From Spirochaetales bacterium (GTDB lineage Bacteria > Spirochaetota > Spirochaetia > DAHUYW01): 64,000 bases of DNA. The stretch spans positions 100,168 through 164,167 of the forward strand of contig DAHUYW010000004.1 in NCBI GenBank assembly GCA_027306915.1, written 5' to 3'. Under the pieces are notes generated by a model. The model worked only from the letters and a program-made list of their open reading frames with translations, made no database searches and was not told where the DNA came from. Below, in pieces: positions 53,517-62,814 of the stretch. Numbering within the stretch: the first letter of the stretch is position 1; every line of letters starts with the position of its first letter. The position numbers and the translations under genes were made by a program.

Positions 53517-54150
53517 AGTGCGTCCTCCAAGCAACAGGCAGGTTGGTCGATGATTTTTCCGGATCGCTCTTCAGGTACTCTAGGTCTATCTGATGGGCAG
53601 TCGAATCTGAAGATAGTGTTGTGACCGGCGCGCCAACCTGCATGATGCCTTGGATAGCAAACACCATGCCAATTATAAGAATGGCCTACTTTCTTTTGCG
53701 TAATCTCCTATCTGTCAAATACTTACAGAAACTCCTCCCTTGCGCCGCGCCTTGCCACTTTGTACAGGCCAATTACGGGTTTGAACAACGAACTGTGCAA
53801 TTCTGTAAGTGTCGAGCCCGCAGCGCTACGAAAGGCAGCTGTGCCCTCTTCTGGGCTTTCGAACGCCCTGGAAGGACAATCCTATCCGGCGACGAGGTAT
53901 CGAGAGAGCGAGTTTGTTCGGTGTGGAAGGAATTGCGGGTGGGAAGACGGAAAAAGGGAGGGAGGAGGTGAGATGGCGGGACGATATCAGTCGAATATCA
54001 GAAGAAGAGATTCTTGACTCTGAGCGCGCAATTAGAAGAAGAGCTGCGAACTGAAGAACGGCGGCGTGCCAGCGGATTTTCTTTCTGGTCGATAGCTCGA
54101 TTGTCCGCAAGCTCCACAGAAGCCCTTGAACACGGTGCAGCTGCGGAGCG
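53517..54150. other. Long AT-richer intergenic region
   Basis: 634 bases with no gene I can support; short open frames here have atypical, low-complexity translations. A minus-strand TATAAT (53672-53677) could belong to the lipoprotein promoter, though its -35 is poor. Base composition differs from the first 50 kb, consistent with a recently acquired or decayed stretch. Confidence 0.4.
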
Positions 54151-55437
54151 TTAGGCCTTCCAGACCTTGGAGGAACACAAAGGGATGCCTGCCATGGCGT
54201 TGCGTGTGTCGACGATACGGCTTGACCAGCTCGCAAGCTCTTCGTAGCAGACCGAGGCATGACGGGTGGCGATCACCACAACATCGAAACCCCGGATTGT
54301 GTCGCGATCCCACCGAACCGACTTCGTGCCGGCCCAATGGGAATGCTGGCGGGTCGGTCTAATCACCGGAATGTAGGGATCGTAGTAGGAGATCTCGGCC
54401 CCGCGCTCGCTCAGCTGATCCATGAGCACATAGCTCGGGGATTCCCGATCGTCGTCGACCTCCGCCTTGTACGCGAGGCCGACAACGAGAATCCGGCTGC
54501 CGCTTATCGACCTTTGGTCTGCATTGAGCGCGTCGGCAACGCGGCTCACGACATACGACGGCATCGCCGTATTGATCTCGCCGGCGAGCTCGATGAATCG
54601 GGTGTGTTGACCGTATTCCCTGGCCTTCCAGGTAAGGTAGAAAGGGTCGATCGGAATGCAGTGGCCCCCGAGGCCTGGTCCTGGCTCGAAGGGCATGAAC
54701 CCATAGGGCTTCGTCTTAGCCGCTGCCACGGTCTCCCAGATATCGATTCCCATCGACGCATAGATCACCTTTAGCTCGTTCACGAGGGCGATGTTCACGC
54801 TGCGGAAGGTGTTCTCAAGCAGCTTGGTGGCCTCCGCGACCCGGCATGAAGAGACCGGAACAACGGTGCGCACGGCCAGGCTGTAGAGGGCCACAGCCTT
54901 CTCCAGACACGCCGGAGTATAACCGCCGATAACCTTTGGGACGGTCTCTACCTCGCTCTGCGGGTTGCCGGGATCGACTCGCTCAGGCGAGAAGGCAAGG
55001 TAGAAGTCTCGTCCAGCCCGCATTCCGGACCCAGCCTCCAGCACCTCGCGAAGATCCTCGTCGGTAGTACCCGGATAGCTCGTCGACTCGAGAACAACAA
55101 GACTTCCCTTGTTGAGGAACGGAGCGATGCTCCGTCCCGTTTCGATCACGTAGGATATGTCCGGTTCCTGGTGATCATTCAGCGGAGTTGGAACGCAGAT
55201 GATGACCGCCTCGACCTCTAGAATGTGGCTGAAATCGGTGAATGCGGTGAGGTTCCCGCTACAGATTGCCTCTCCGATTGCCTCGCAAGAGATGTGCTTT
55301 ATGTAGCTTCGGCCGTGGCTTAGCGCCTCCACCTTCTGGCCGTCGACATCCAGACCGACCACCTCGACGCCCGAACGCGCAAATTGGAGCGCTACCGGGA
55401 GACCAACGTACCCAAGCCCCACCACTGCTATTCTCAT
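54151..55437 (-). CDS. UDP-N-acetylhexosamine/UDP-glucose-type 6-dehydrogenase
   Basis: A 428-residue nucleotide-sugar dehydrogenase. The NAD-binding start RIAVVGLGYVGLPVA, the central domain with FSPERVDPGN and ENTFRSVNIALVNEL, and the catalytic Cys260 in GPGLGGHCIPIDPFYL are all present. The FSPERVDPGN and GGHCIPIDP forms point to the WbpA/WecC group, which oxidises UDP-GlcNAc or UDP-ManNAc to a uronic acid. It supplies an acidic sugar for the polysaccharide made by this locus. AAGGAGGGG precedes the start at 55437. Confidence 0.92.
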   Translation of the reverse strand: MRIAVVGLGYVGLPVALQFARSGVEVVGLDVDGQKVEALSHGRSYIKHISCEAIGEAICSGNLTAFTDFSHILEVEAVIICVPTPLNDHQEPDISYVIETGRSIAPFLNKGSLVVLESTSYPGTTDEDLREVLEAGSGMRAGRDFYLAFSPERVDPGNPQSEVETVPKVIGGYTPACLEKAVALYSLAVRTVVPVSSCRVAEATKLLENTFRSVNIALVNELKVIYASMGIDIWETVAAAKTKPYGFMPFEPGPGLGGHCIPIDPFYLTWKAREYGQHTRFIELAGEINTAMPSYVVSRVADALNADQRSISGSRILVVGLAYKAEVDDDRESPSYVLMDQLSERGAEISYYDPYIPVIRPTRQHSHWAGTKSVRWDRDTIRGFDVVVIATRHASVCYEELASWSSRIVDTRNAMAGIPLCSSKVWKA

Positions 55438-55609
55438 GTCTGGCCCCTCCTTCTGCAAGTCGTTGCTGAGTCTCTCCGAGCATAGGGCGCATAGAGGCCA
55501 AAAGAGGTTGCTCCGCGCGCCGTCACCGTGCTCGTCTCCGAGAGGTCCGAATCACCGTCGATCGAGAGGCGAAAGAGGATGCCGGGCGAGAGCACTAGGG
55601 AGGTTCGGC

Positions 55610-56545
55610 CTACCCCTCGACCCGCTTCAACCAGATTTCTCGCCAGTAGTGAAACTCAAGGCGCGGGCACCCCGCAAATCGGCGAGAGTAGCTGCAGGCG
55701 GCACCATCGAGAATCACGGTGTTCTTCGTCTCGACGATCCGACCCGAGTCCTCCAGGATCATTCGATCGAGTCGGGATCGCACGCGGAGTCGGGTCCCGC
55801 ACATTCTCCTCATGTCGCCAACGAATTGCAGTCCCTTGTTCGCACCGCGAGCGTCGAGGGTCTTGAGAATTTCCGCAAAGGGCTTGACCTCCACCTCGTC
55901 GCCGGCGGCGAGTGCGAGTGCCTCTTGAGGAGTTCTTTTCCGTGATGCATGTCGACGAGGCTTCAACGTTAGTCTGCGCAAGATTGGCAGAAGCACGGAT
56001 CCCGTTGCCGCCTGGATCGAACGACGTCCGACGCACACTTCCCTGAAGAGCTTAAGAACACGCCCGAGGATCGAAATCTGACCCGTGGCCTTCGCGAGCT
56101 CAGTCGACTGACAGAAATACCTATGATCCGAAGAGACCGTTGTCAATCGAGACCTGAGTAGACCGACATCGTCTGCCCCGGGCCGATAATTGTCAAAACC
56201 ACGCGATGCATTTTCAAGCCAACGGGTCTTCCAAAAAAGCATACAAGCACGGCCGCAACCGTCGTGAGAGGCGCCGGAACATCGGAGCCTATCGAGAAAA
56301 AACACATCCCCGTTTCGGAATCCCCTGATCTGCGTTTCGGCGTCGCTGTTCCCAAGGGCGCACGCGACACACGTTCTCTCAACTCGATATGAGACCGTGA
56401 AAAGTTGACCGCAATAGGGGAGCATCTCCGGCATGAATGGCAATCCCTCGAGAGTGCCATGTCGATCGAGCGTGGCGAGGATCATTGCCGGCTGGAGCAC
56501 GCGCACATGATCTCCAACGCGAATCGTTCGTTCTTCTTCTGTCAT
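55610..56545 (-). CDS. Internally duplicated Cys-rich protein of unknown function
   Basis: A 311-residue soluble protein made of two similar halves. Each half begins with a GD.V.V stretch, then ..IL.TLD..G...GL.F...M...CG...V..R..R, and ends with a LD...CS....GC pattern and a WREIWL- or WKTRWL-type ending. The repeated Cys residues (two or three per half) may bind metal. The family is not one I can name. Its place beside polysaccharide genes suggests a link to surface glycan synthesis, but nothing in it is a known transferase. The two halves are joined by a basic linker (RRHASRKRT). Confidence 0.7.
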   Translation of the reverse strand: MTEEERTIRVGDHVRVLQPAMILATLDRHGTLEGLPFMPEMLPYCGQLFTVSYRVERTCVACALGNSDAETQIRGFRNGDVFFLDRLRCSGASHDGCGRACMLFWKTRWLENASRGFDNYRPGADDVGLLRSRLTTVSSDHRYFCQSTELAKATGQISILGRVLKLFREVCVGRRSIQAATGSVLLPILRRLTLKPRRHASRKRTPQEALALAAGDEVEVKPFAEILKTLDARGANKGLQFVGDMRRMCGTRLRVRSRLDRMILEDSGRIVETKNTVILDGAACSYSRRFAGCPRLEFHYWREIWLKRVEG

Positions 56546-57219
56546 CTATCAAGTCTCCGTCCTGCAACGACCGCGTAAAATCCGACAACTCGCGACACCC
56601 GTGACAGGAAAGCTCTCCCTTGAGCCACTGTGACTCATATCATTCCGCGGCAGGTAATCGAGATGAACAATATCCGTCACTTCGGTTCTCCAACGACTCT
56701 TCAATTGCATCAGGGACTTCTTTGCCACGTCCGTTGTCCCGAAAATCGAATACTTCGAAGCGGTCAATGCAAGCCTGCTTGATAGCTTCCTGGGAGAGAA
56801 AGTGCTCGGGGCTGAAATTCCGACAAGCTTCGGACATGCAAGCATGTTCAACCGACACCCGATTCTTGCCGCGAAACGACACGAGCGCGGACTGAGGCGT
56901 GTTCTCCTTGCAGGGGAGATAAATCTTGACCTTTCCGCCCCCGAGGAGGAATCCTAGAGGAATCTGATGTGGCTTTTCGACTGCAGTGGAAGCCCCAAAC
57001 GGCGTCTCGTCTCCGCGTGCAGCCAGTAGAAGGCGTCAACGTCTCGACCGTCGATCGCGACCCTCAACCAGAGACCGCTCTTGTATGCCTGGTCGATCCG
57101 CTTCCGTACGCACGATCAAGGAAAGGTATACCTCAATCCGTCAAGGGCCAGCCCGAGGCGTACGCAGTGGCACGTGCTTGGGACTGTAAAGTCCCTCGTT
57201 CACCGCCAAGTCTCGACGC
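56546..57219. other. Long intergenic region, no supported gene
   Basis: 674 bases between the duplicated Cys-rich gene and the first FemAB-like gene. Minus-strand open frames of 80-100 codons (56549-56851, 56640-56882) overlap one another in different frames, lack a Shine-Dalgarno and match nothing I know. A decayed gene is possible. Confidence 0.4.
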
Positions 57220-58434
57220 TCAGCGTTTCCGCAGGTAATCGACGATCCGGGAAGGGATGTTGTCGCTGCCAAGCTTCGGGTCAGCTGTTCGACAGATCCA
57301 ACGAAGCATCCGGCCGGAGACTTTGCGATACGCCTCCGGATAGAGTACTATCTTGCCCCCAAAGCCTATCTTGAAGAAATCCGGCGAGTGGTGTAGCGGT
57401 TCAGGAAGAGGATCTCCCCGCAACACGGCACTTGCGCCATCCCTGTCGATTCCTTCCAGGTCGAAGAGACCGTATCCATGTGTTTTTGCCCAGAGCATGG
57501 CTCCCCAAAATACCGCTTCATTGGGCCGTTTTTCGGGATAGCGCCCGGACCACCCGAAGATCTTCGGAACTGCAGTATCACCGAACGGGATAACCAATAG
57601 CGCCGAGACGGGATCGTTCAAGTACTCGGCTATGAAGAGCTTGATCGAGTCGCTGGGCCTAAAGACTTGCCACATCTGGGTGAAGTACTCCTTCGGGTAT
57701 GGCACAAACCCCTGTCTTTTGCTTGTTGTCAGGTGAAATCGATAGAACAGCTCAATATCCTTCTCCTCTCCCTCTCGGATCACAATCCCCTCTCGCTCGC
57801 TGCGTCGGATGTTCTGCCGAGTTTGGCGCTTCATCTCATTCAAGATTTCCTCGATTGGTCGAGACAAGTCGATCAAGACCGAGGCGCTTGGAGCGAGCTC
57901 CAGGGACGTGCGATCGAATCCCAATTCCGGTAACAACGAGACAAGACTCTGATCGGTATTCGGAGGCTGGACGACAACGACACGTGCGTGTAAACTACGA
58001 CAAACCTCGATCGACTTCTGAAGAATCACCTTGACGAGCTCTGGATGACCTCTGTCGACTACCGGTCCTTTGGTAATGTAGGCAACCCTGACCCGGGGAA
58101 TCACTGATCGATAGAGTATCTGTGCACCGCCTGCAATACGTTGATTCGTCGTGGCAATGATACGGACAGCCTCCCACTTCAACATAGCCTTCGCTTGAGC
58201 CCATAAACTAGTCTGAAGATGGTGTCCTGCCCCTGTCCGCTTGAGAAACGCATCCCACTGCGGATCACTCTTTGATGTAGACAGGTTAAGTTCGAGCTCA
58301 TCGCCTTCAACGTCGAAAGCGCCAACGACGGATGGCTCTTCACCACCGAAGGTCTCTATGTCGATTGCTGTTTTGCCCTTCGATGCCAATGAGGATGAAG
58401 CCTTCTTCTCTTTAGACCCACTGTTGCTCGACAT
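57220..58434 (-). CDS. FemAB/GNAT-type aminoacyl- or acyltransferase
   Basis: A 404-residue protein. After a low-complexity, charged N-terminal part of about 65 residues it has the two GNAT-like domains of the FemX/FemAB family: LQTSLWAQAKAMLKWEA, RQTRQNIRRSEREGIVIREG, then FYRFHLTTSKRQGF and LFDLEGID near the end. Family members use aminoacyl-tRNA to add residues to lipid II, or modify exopolysaccharide in gene clusters like this one. The latter is likelier here. The start at 58434 follows GGAGG. Confidence 0.82.
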   Translation of the reverse strand: MSSNSGSKEKKASSSLASKGKTAIDIETFGGEEPSVVGAFDVEGDELELNLSTSKSDPQWDAFLKRTGAGHHLQTSLWAQAKAMLKWEAVRIIATTNQRIAGGAQILYRSVIPRVRVAYITKGPVVDRGHPELVKVILQKSIEVCRSLHARVVVVQPPNTDQSLVSLLPELGFDRTSLELAPSASVLIDLSRPIEEILNEMKRQTRQNIRRSEREGIVIREGEEKDIELFYRFHLTTSKRQGFVPYPKEYFTQMWQVFRPSDSIKLFIAEYLNDPVSALLVIPFGDTAVPKIFGWSGRYPEKRPNEAVFWGAMLWAKTHGYGLFDLEGIDRDGASAVLRGDPLPEPLHHSPDFFKIGFGGKIVLYPEAYRKVSGRMLRWICRTADPKLGSDNIPSRIVDYLRKR

Positions 58435-58575
58435 ATCCGACCTCCGTGAACCTATCCGAAAACAATCTGCACCCAATTCGCAGCTCACTGCCACGGAAGA
58501 AACGCCTCGTCGGAGAAGACTCTGTAGTGAGTGAAGACAACCCGACCGGGGTCGCCGGCTGCGAACTGCGGAATG

Positions 58576-59631
58576 CTAACCGAAGAATCGATACAACAGA
58601 TTGCCTGCCGATTGCAGGATGGAGAGAGGCACCATCGGTACCAGCCGCTTCGCAACTCTATGTGCGATCCCATTCTGTGTGACTCTACTTGCGCCGTGCA
58701 ACCTAGGCCAATATGAGTAACGCAGAGGAATCGCGCGGGCTCCCCATCCTTTTTTGTACATCAGCAGCCCCTCGTTTGAAAGTGAAGTACGGCCAAGATC
58801 TATCGACCGAAGTTTCCGCGCTGTCGCCCATTCGATCGCCCGCCAAAGGACAAGATGATTTGCCCCGCACTCGCTGAAACGTTCGTCAGATGCACTATAC
58901 TTGGAGATCATTGCCATTTCATCGAATAGAAAAACGCTGGACGCGATCGGTTTCGCGCCCATGCGGGCCGTGAATACACATCCGTGTCCCTGTGAGACTA
59001 CTTGGTCGTACAGGCACTGAAAAAAGCGATCGGGTTGCGGGACAATTCCATGACGGCGTCGGGTCAGTCTATTGAGTGTACAGAAAGTTCTCATGGCCTC
59101 CTCGCTCGTCTCCATCAACACAGTGACACCCTCTTTCTGTGCTCGCCTGATTCTGTACCGCACCGAGTTTGCCTTCAGTCCGCTCCAGAGCTGTTCGATA
59201 CCCCCGGAAAGATCAAGGACAAAACCTACAAATTGAAGCCGAGATTCGATCCGAGGGCCATTCGACAAGTCGTCAGGCAGCGGCCCGCGTATCTCCGCAT
59301 ACGCGACCTTCGTTCGAATCAGTTCTGCCTCGAGTGATGAATAAACGCTCCATAGATCCGCATCTTGTCGCACCAAAGGTCCGCAGAAGTCTGTGAACGG
59401 AAGGCAAATAAGTCGGCGTACAGAAAGGAAACCTTCGATGAGAAAAAAGGGGAAGATGGCCATGCAGCTGCCATCTGAATCGTGCATGGCCAAGTAATGA
59501 GGTTCGTAGTCGTACGAATACTTTATGACTCGAGACCACGGCGAACCATGAAAGAACGTCGAGCCAGGAAAGCTTGTTACGAGCGCATCCCAACAGGTAT
59601 CAATAGTCGGATCAAGCTGTGTGACCAGCAC
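58576..59631 (-). CDS. Second FemAB-like GNAT acyltransferase
   Basis: A 351-residue protein with the same fold as the neighbouring FemAB protein but low sequence similarity: FFHGSPWSRVIKYSYDYEP, KANSVRYRIRRAQKEGV, RLTRRRHGIVPQPD and SIDLGRTSLSNEGL. This form resembles GNAT proteins found in exopolysaccharide clusters, including those linked to protein sorting by exosortase. It probably acylates or aminoacylates a glycan. The GTG start at 59631 has GGGAGG nine bases upstream. Confidence 0.78.
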   Translation of the reverse strand: MLVTQLDPTIDTCWDALVTSFPGSTFFHGSPWSRVIKYSYDYEPHYLAMHDSDGSCMAIFPFFLIEGFLSVRRLICLPFTDFCGPLVRQDADLWSVYSSLEAELIRTKVAYAEIRGPLPDDLSNGPRIESRLQFVGFVLDLSGGIEQLWSGLKANSVRYRIRRAQKEGVTVLMETSEEAMRTFCTLNRLTRRRHGIVPQPDRFFQCLYDQVVSQGHGCVFTARMGAKPIASSVFLFDEMAMISKYSASDERFSECGANHLVLWRAIEWATARKLRSIDLGRTSLSNEGLLMYKKGWGARAIPLRYSYWPRLHGASRVTQNGIAHRVAKRLVPMVPLSILQSAGNLLYRFFG

Positions 59632-59784
59632 AATTCGATTCCTCCCGTGTATGGGTTAGTTCGTGAGGGTGCAACCAACAGGTTGCGCCGCATACGAGCG
59701 GTGACTTCACGTTGCGACAGAATCACAGTACCGTTCCTAGGCGAAAACCGGCTTGATCCCACCACCCGCGAAGACCGACAGACT

Positions 59785-60729
59785 TCACCTGAGAGAGACG
59801 AGCGTGCGCCAGTATTTAGCGACATCTTTTGCGACCGCGCGCCAATACAATCCTTGATAGTGACACTCTATGTATTCCAGTAGCTCCCGGTAACGGTCGA
59901 CGGAATACTCGAACCGTCTTGCCCTCTTTCCTGGGAAAGACATGTAGTCGGGGTGTGTTAAGACCATCACCATCCCGCCTCGGCTGGCGATCCAGTCTAC
60001 CTTGCGGAACCAGATCTCTGGCGTCTGTCTCAAGAGCACGAACAGCGTGAAGTCCTGCGGCAGAGTACACGGTAGCTCGACGTACCCACTGCCGGTAGCG
60101 GCGTCGCAGACCCATACGGGAAAGATCGTCGTAATCGGATCAGGTTGCGGTTCGAATGGATCGGTGTCGAAGGTCGAGGAATCATATTCTATGTCTAGAC
60201 CGTGTAGCCATTCCAAATTGTGATGCATTGACGGGGAGCGAAATCCCATGGCTCCCCAGTCCCGGAGGTACCGGTTGATCGCACTGCTACGCGCCTGGAA
60301 GGTGGCGCGGGATTGATAGAGCTTCCCGTCATGATAGAGCCCGTGCACGCCTATTTCGAATCCCTTGTCCTTCAGGCCGCTCAGAAAACCGTCTGGTATG
60401 GTGTATCGCTCAGGCACGATGAAGTATGTGGACGATACTCCCATCTCTGTTTCAAGCTCCACGAGCCTTTCACACTTCTCAACCCCGACCCGCGTATCTA
60501 CATCATGAGAAAACACCACTGCGAACTGCTTTCCGTCCGGCCAATGAACGGCAAAGGGCGGCTTTCGTCCGGCGTTCTCGTCGATCGGCCAGATACTGCT
60601 AGATCTCGATAGTCTGTACTTGACCATCTGCCGCCGCAGGAGTATCTGGACGCTTCGCGGAATAAACGGCTTAAGGGTATAGTAGGGCTTGAGCATATAC
60701 CGTGGAGGTACTTCGTTGTTTCGCCGCAT
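59785..60729 (-). CDS. Polysaccharide deacetylase (NodB homology)
   Basis: A 314-residue protein. NodB motifs are visible: SHDVDTR with the catalytic Asp and metal Asp, HGLYHDGKLY with metal His residues, and a later FRSPSMHHNL. Such enzymes remove N-acetyl groups from surface glycans. There is no secretion signal, so it may act on lipid-linked precursors in the cytoplasm. Two ATGs and one GTG lie in tandem; the ATG at 60729 has the best spacing from AAGGAG. Confidence 0.85.
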   Translation of the reverse strand: MRRNNEVPPRYMLKPYYTLKPFIPRSVQILLRRQMVKYRLSRSSSIWPIDENAGRKPPFAVHWPDGKQFAVVFSHDVDTRVGVEKCERLVELETEMGVSSTYFIVPERYTIPDGFLSGLKDKGFEIGVHGLYHDGKLYQSRATFQARSSAINRYLRDWGAMGFRSPSMHHNLEWLHGLDIEYDSSTFDTDPFEPQPDPITTIFPVWVCDAATGSGYVELPCTLPQDFTLFVLLRQTPEIWFRKVDWIASRGGMVMVLTHPDYMSFPGKRARRFEYSVDRYRELLEYIECHYQGLYWRAVAKDVAKYWRTLVSLR

Positions 60730-60871
60730 CATCACTCCTTCGACAACAACTACTCGCCATGTAGTAAGCGTCAAAGCAATGGGAACTGGAATGGCGGAAG
60801 ACCTGATCTTCACCGGTTATCGGGAGAACACTGGAGCACTACCGAACACAGACTATTATCCTCCACGACCG

Positions 60872-61654
60872 TCACGAACGATCAGTCCACTGATGCAAAC
60901 CCCGTCTCGTCAACCTGGCGTGAATCCATTCGACGGGAAGGTAGCACAGAAACCGTGCTCGGTTCGGTATCGTGCTGATAACGAACCCCCCGGGTGAATC
61001 GACCACACGCGTCATCCACTGCAGGGCGAATTTCTGCAAGAGGCGCGGCGGCGTAGGGATGTCTCCCACGTAGAACTTGAAAGCAGCTCCAACGCCCATC
61101 ACAACTCCCCGCTCTATCTTCGGGCTCATTAAATGCATCCACTTGGCCTGTTTCGCTAGCCCCAAAGCGACCCATATGATATCCGGTCTCTCCTGAGAAA
61201 TCCTTTCAAGGATAAAAGAATTATCGTCCGCAGTCAGTTCCTTGCGAAATGGTGGGCTGTAACCGCTGATGCGCAGGTTGCGGTTCTTCGCTACCGCCTT
61301 CTGAATCACTCTCGCGAGCCGTTCGGGCGTGTCTCCCAGAAGAAAGTGTCTATATTCTGAGTAGTGCTCCACGAAGTCGCGAAAAATCTCCGGCCCCGGT
61401 ATTCTCTCTATCCTGTGGCTGCCCAACGACCTCCCATACCACACTAGTGACATGCCATCCGGTAGCGATAGTGTTGAGCCATTCAATGCGCTCATGAGAT
61501 CTACATCTCGATTGGCTACTACAGCGCTGGTTGCCTCGACGAAGCACACATATCCAGGTTTTCCGACCTGTCTGCAAATCCTCGCGACGGCGTCTGCATA
61601 GCTGAAGTTGTTAATTTTCATTCCCCGAAAGGAAAACGATTCGACTTCGTTCAT
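60872..61654 (-). CDS. WecG/TagA/CpsF-family glycosyltransferase (copy 1)
   Basis: A 260-residue GT26 enzyme. It has SLPDGMSLVW with the conserved active-site Asp, LLGDTPERLARVI, and the C-terminal membrane-association tail. The family adds N-acetylmannosamine-type sugars to lipid-linked intermediates. Its usual PKQE loop reads LAKQAKW, without the Glu. It is about 60 per cent identical by eye to the next gene, which makes this a tandem duplication. The start is not well supported by a Shine-Dalgarno; the Met at 61621 is an alternative. Confidence 0.88.
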   Translation of the reverse strand: MNEVESFSFRGMKINNFSYADAVARICRQVGKPGYVCFVEATSAVVANRDVDLMSALNGSTLSLPDGMSLVWYGRSLGSHRIERIPGPEIFRDFVEHYSEYRHFLLGDTPERLARVIQKAVAKNRNLRISGYSPPFRKELTADDNSFILERISQERPDIIWVALGLAKQAKWMHLMSPKIERGVVMGVGAAFKFYVGDIPTPPRLLQKFALQWMTRVVDSPGGFVISTIPNRARFLCYLPVEWIHARLTRRGLHQWTDRS

Positions 61655-61993
61655 GCGATGGCATTTCCTCAGGTTCTTCGCCTCTTTGATATCCGAACGT
61701 GGACGGGCGTGTGACAGCTACCTCATTCGTAGATCCATTTCGTCTAGGCTTGTCGAACACGAAACTGCCGCCGTAGCCAACGACATTACCTGGAAGCTCA
61801 GCAGCTCCCTGATAGAGGCGAACCACTCTGATGGAATTGAGCAAGGATGATCGATGCTTTGTTCCGTGAACGACTCAACGCCTTGAGAAAAGAAACTCGA
61901 ATTGCGGTGTGCCGTTCTGTCGGGTAATCACCGTAATCAGAGCTCCTTTCGCTGGCACACCTCACATCTTGAGGTAGGAGACGAATGCAAAGG
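61655..61993. other. Intergenic region between the two WecG copies
   Basis: 339 bases without a recognisable gene. No repeat flanking the two WecG copies was noticed, so the duplication left no obvious junction. Confidence 0.4.
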
Positions 61994-62782
61994 TCACAAG
62001 CCGCGTCGCCAGGAGCTTGGGCGGCTGCGTCGTCGTATGCTCTCTCGGATAATTTCAGCAGGGAAGTATAACATGAACTTGATCCGTGCTGGGATGATCT
62101 CCGTGAAGAAGCTTCGAGGTTTGTCCACCATTCTGGACACCCAATGCAGTCCAGCCTTCTGCAATATCAACGGCGGGGTCGGAATCTCCCCGGTATAAAA
62201 CTTGAGGGCAGCTCCAACTCCCATCATGATTCCGCGATCGAGTCGAGGAGCCATCTTGTGCATCCATTTCGCCTGTTTGACGAGGCCGAGAGCAACCCAA
62301 ATGATGTCCGGGGCCTCTGCGCGGATTCGGTCGATGATCGCCGCATTGTCTTCCTCGGAGAGCTCTCGGCGAAAGGGAGGACTGTATCCGGATATCTGGA
62401 GCGCGGGATTGACCTCCGTCGCCTTGTCGATCACGGCTTGGATTCGTTCGGGGGTGTCTCCGACGAGGAACTGCCGATATTTCCCGCGGTTTTCGACGAA
62501 GTCGCGAAAGACCGCCGGCCCTGGCATGCGCACCATTTTGCGGTTGCCGAGCAGCCGCGAAAACCACACGAGCGGCATTCCATCGGGGAGAGACATGAAG
62601 GAATCGTTCAATGCGGTCATGAGCTCCTGATCGCGGTTTGCCAACGCGACGCTGCTCGCCTCGACAAAACACACATAGCTGCCCCGCTCAATTCCCTCAT
62701 CGACTTTCGAAAGAAACTCCGGGAAACTGAGATTGTCTATTTTCATGCTTCGGAACCAGTAGGCGTCCGTTTTTCCTATCAT
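61994..62782 (-). CDS. WecG/TagA/CpsF-family glycosyltransferase (copy 2)
   Basis: A 262-residue GT26 enzyme with SLPDGMPLVW, LVGDTPERIQAVI and YSPPFRREL. The motif normally written PKQE reads LVKQAKW, the same deviation as in copy 1, so both copies share an ancestor with this change. The basic C-terminus (SIRRRSRPSSWRR) may bind membrane lipid. AAGGAG precedes the start at 62782. The M28 peptidase gene ends 32 bases upstream, in one transcription unit. Confidence 0.88.
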   Translation of the reverse strand: MIGKTDAYWFRSMKIDNLSFPEFLSKVDEGIERGSYVCFVEASSVALANRDQELMTALNDSFMSLPDGMPLVWFSRLLGNRKMVRMPGPAVFRDFVENRGKYRQFLVGDTPERIQAVIDKATEVNPALQISGYSPPFRRELSEEDNAAIIDRIRAEAPDIIWVALGLVKQAKWMHKMAPRLDRGIMMGVGAALKFYTGEIPTPPLILQKAGLHWVSRMVDKPRSFFTEIIPARIKFMLYFPAEIIRESIRRRSRPSSWRRGL

Positions 62783-62814
62783 CCCCGCTCCTTTCAGGAC
62801 TCGAGAGGTTGTCA

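Noticed and set aside
56549..56882. A small gene on the minus strand between the duplicated Cys-rich gene and the first FemAB-like gene.
   Set aside because: Two overlapping frames are equally open, neither has a Shine-Dalgarno or recognisable motif, and composition is atypical.
52242..62782. A recent mobile element carrying the polysaccharide locus.
   Set aside because: GC content and long gaps suggest different ancestry, but there is no integrase, transposase, tRNA target or direct repeat in view.
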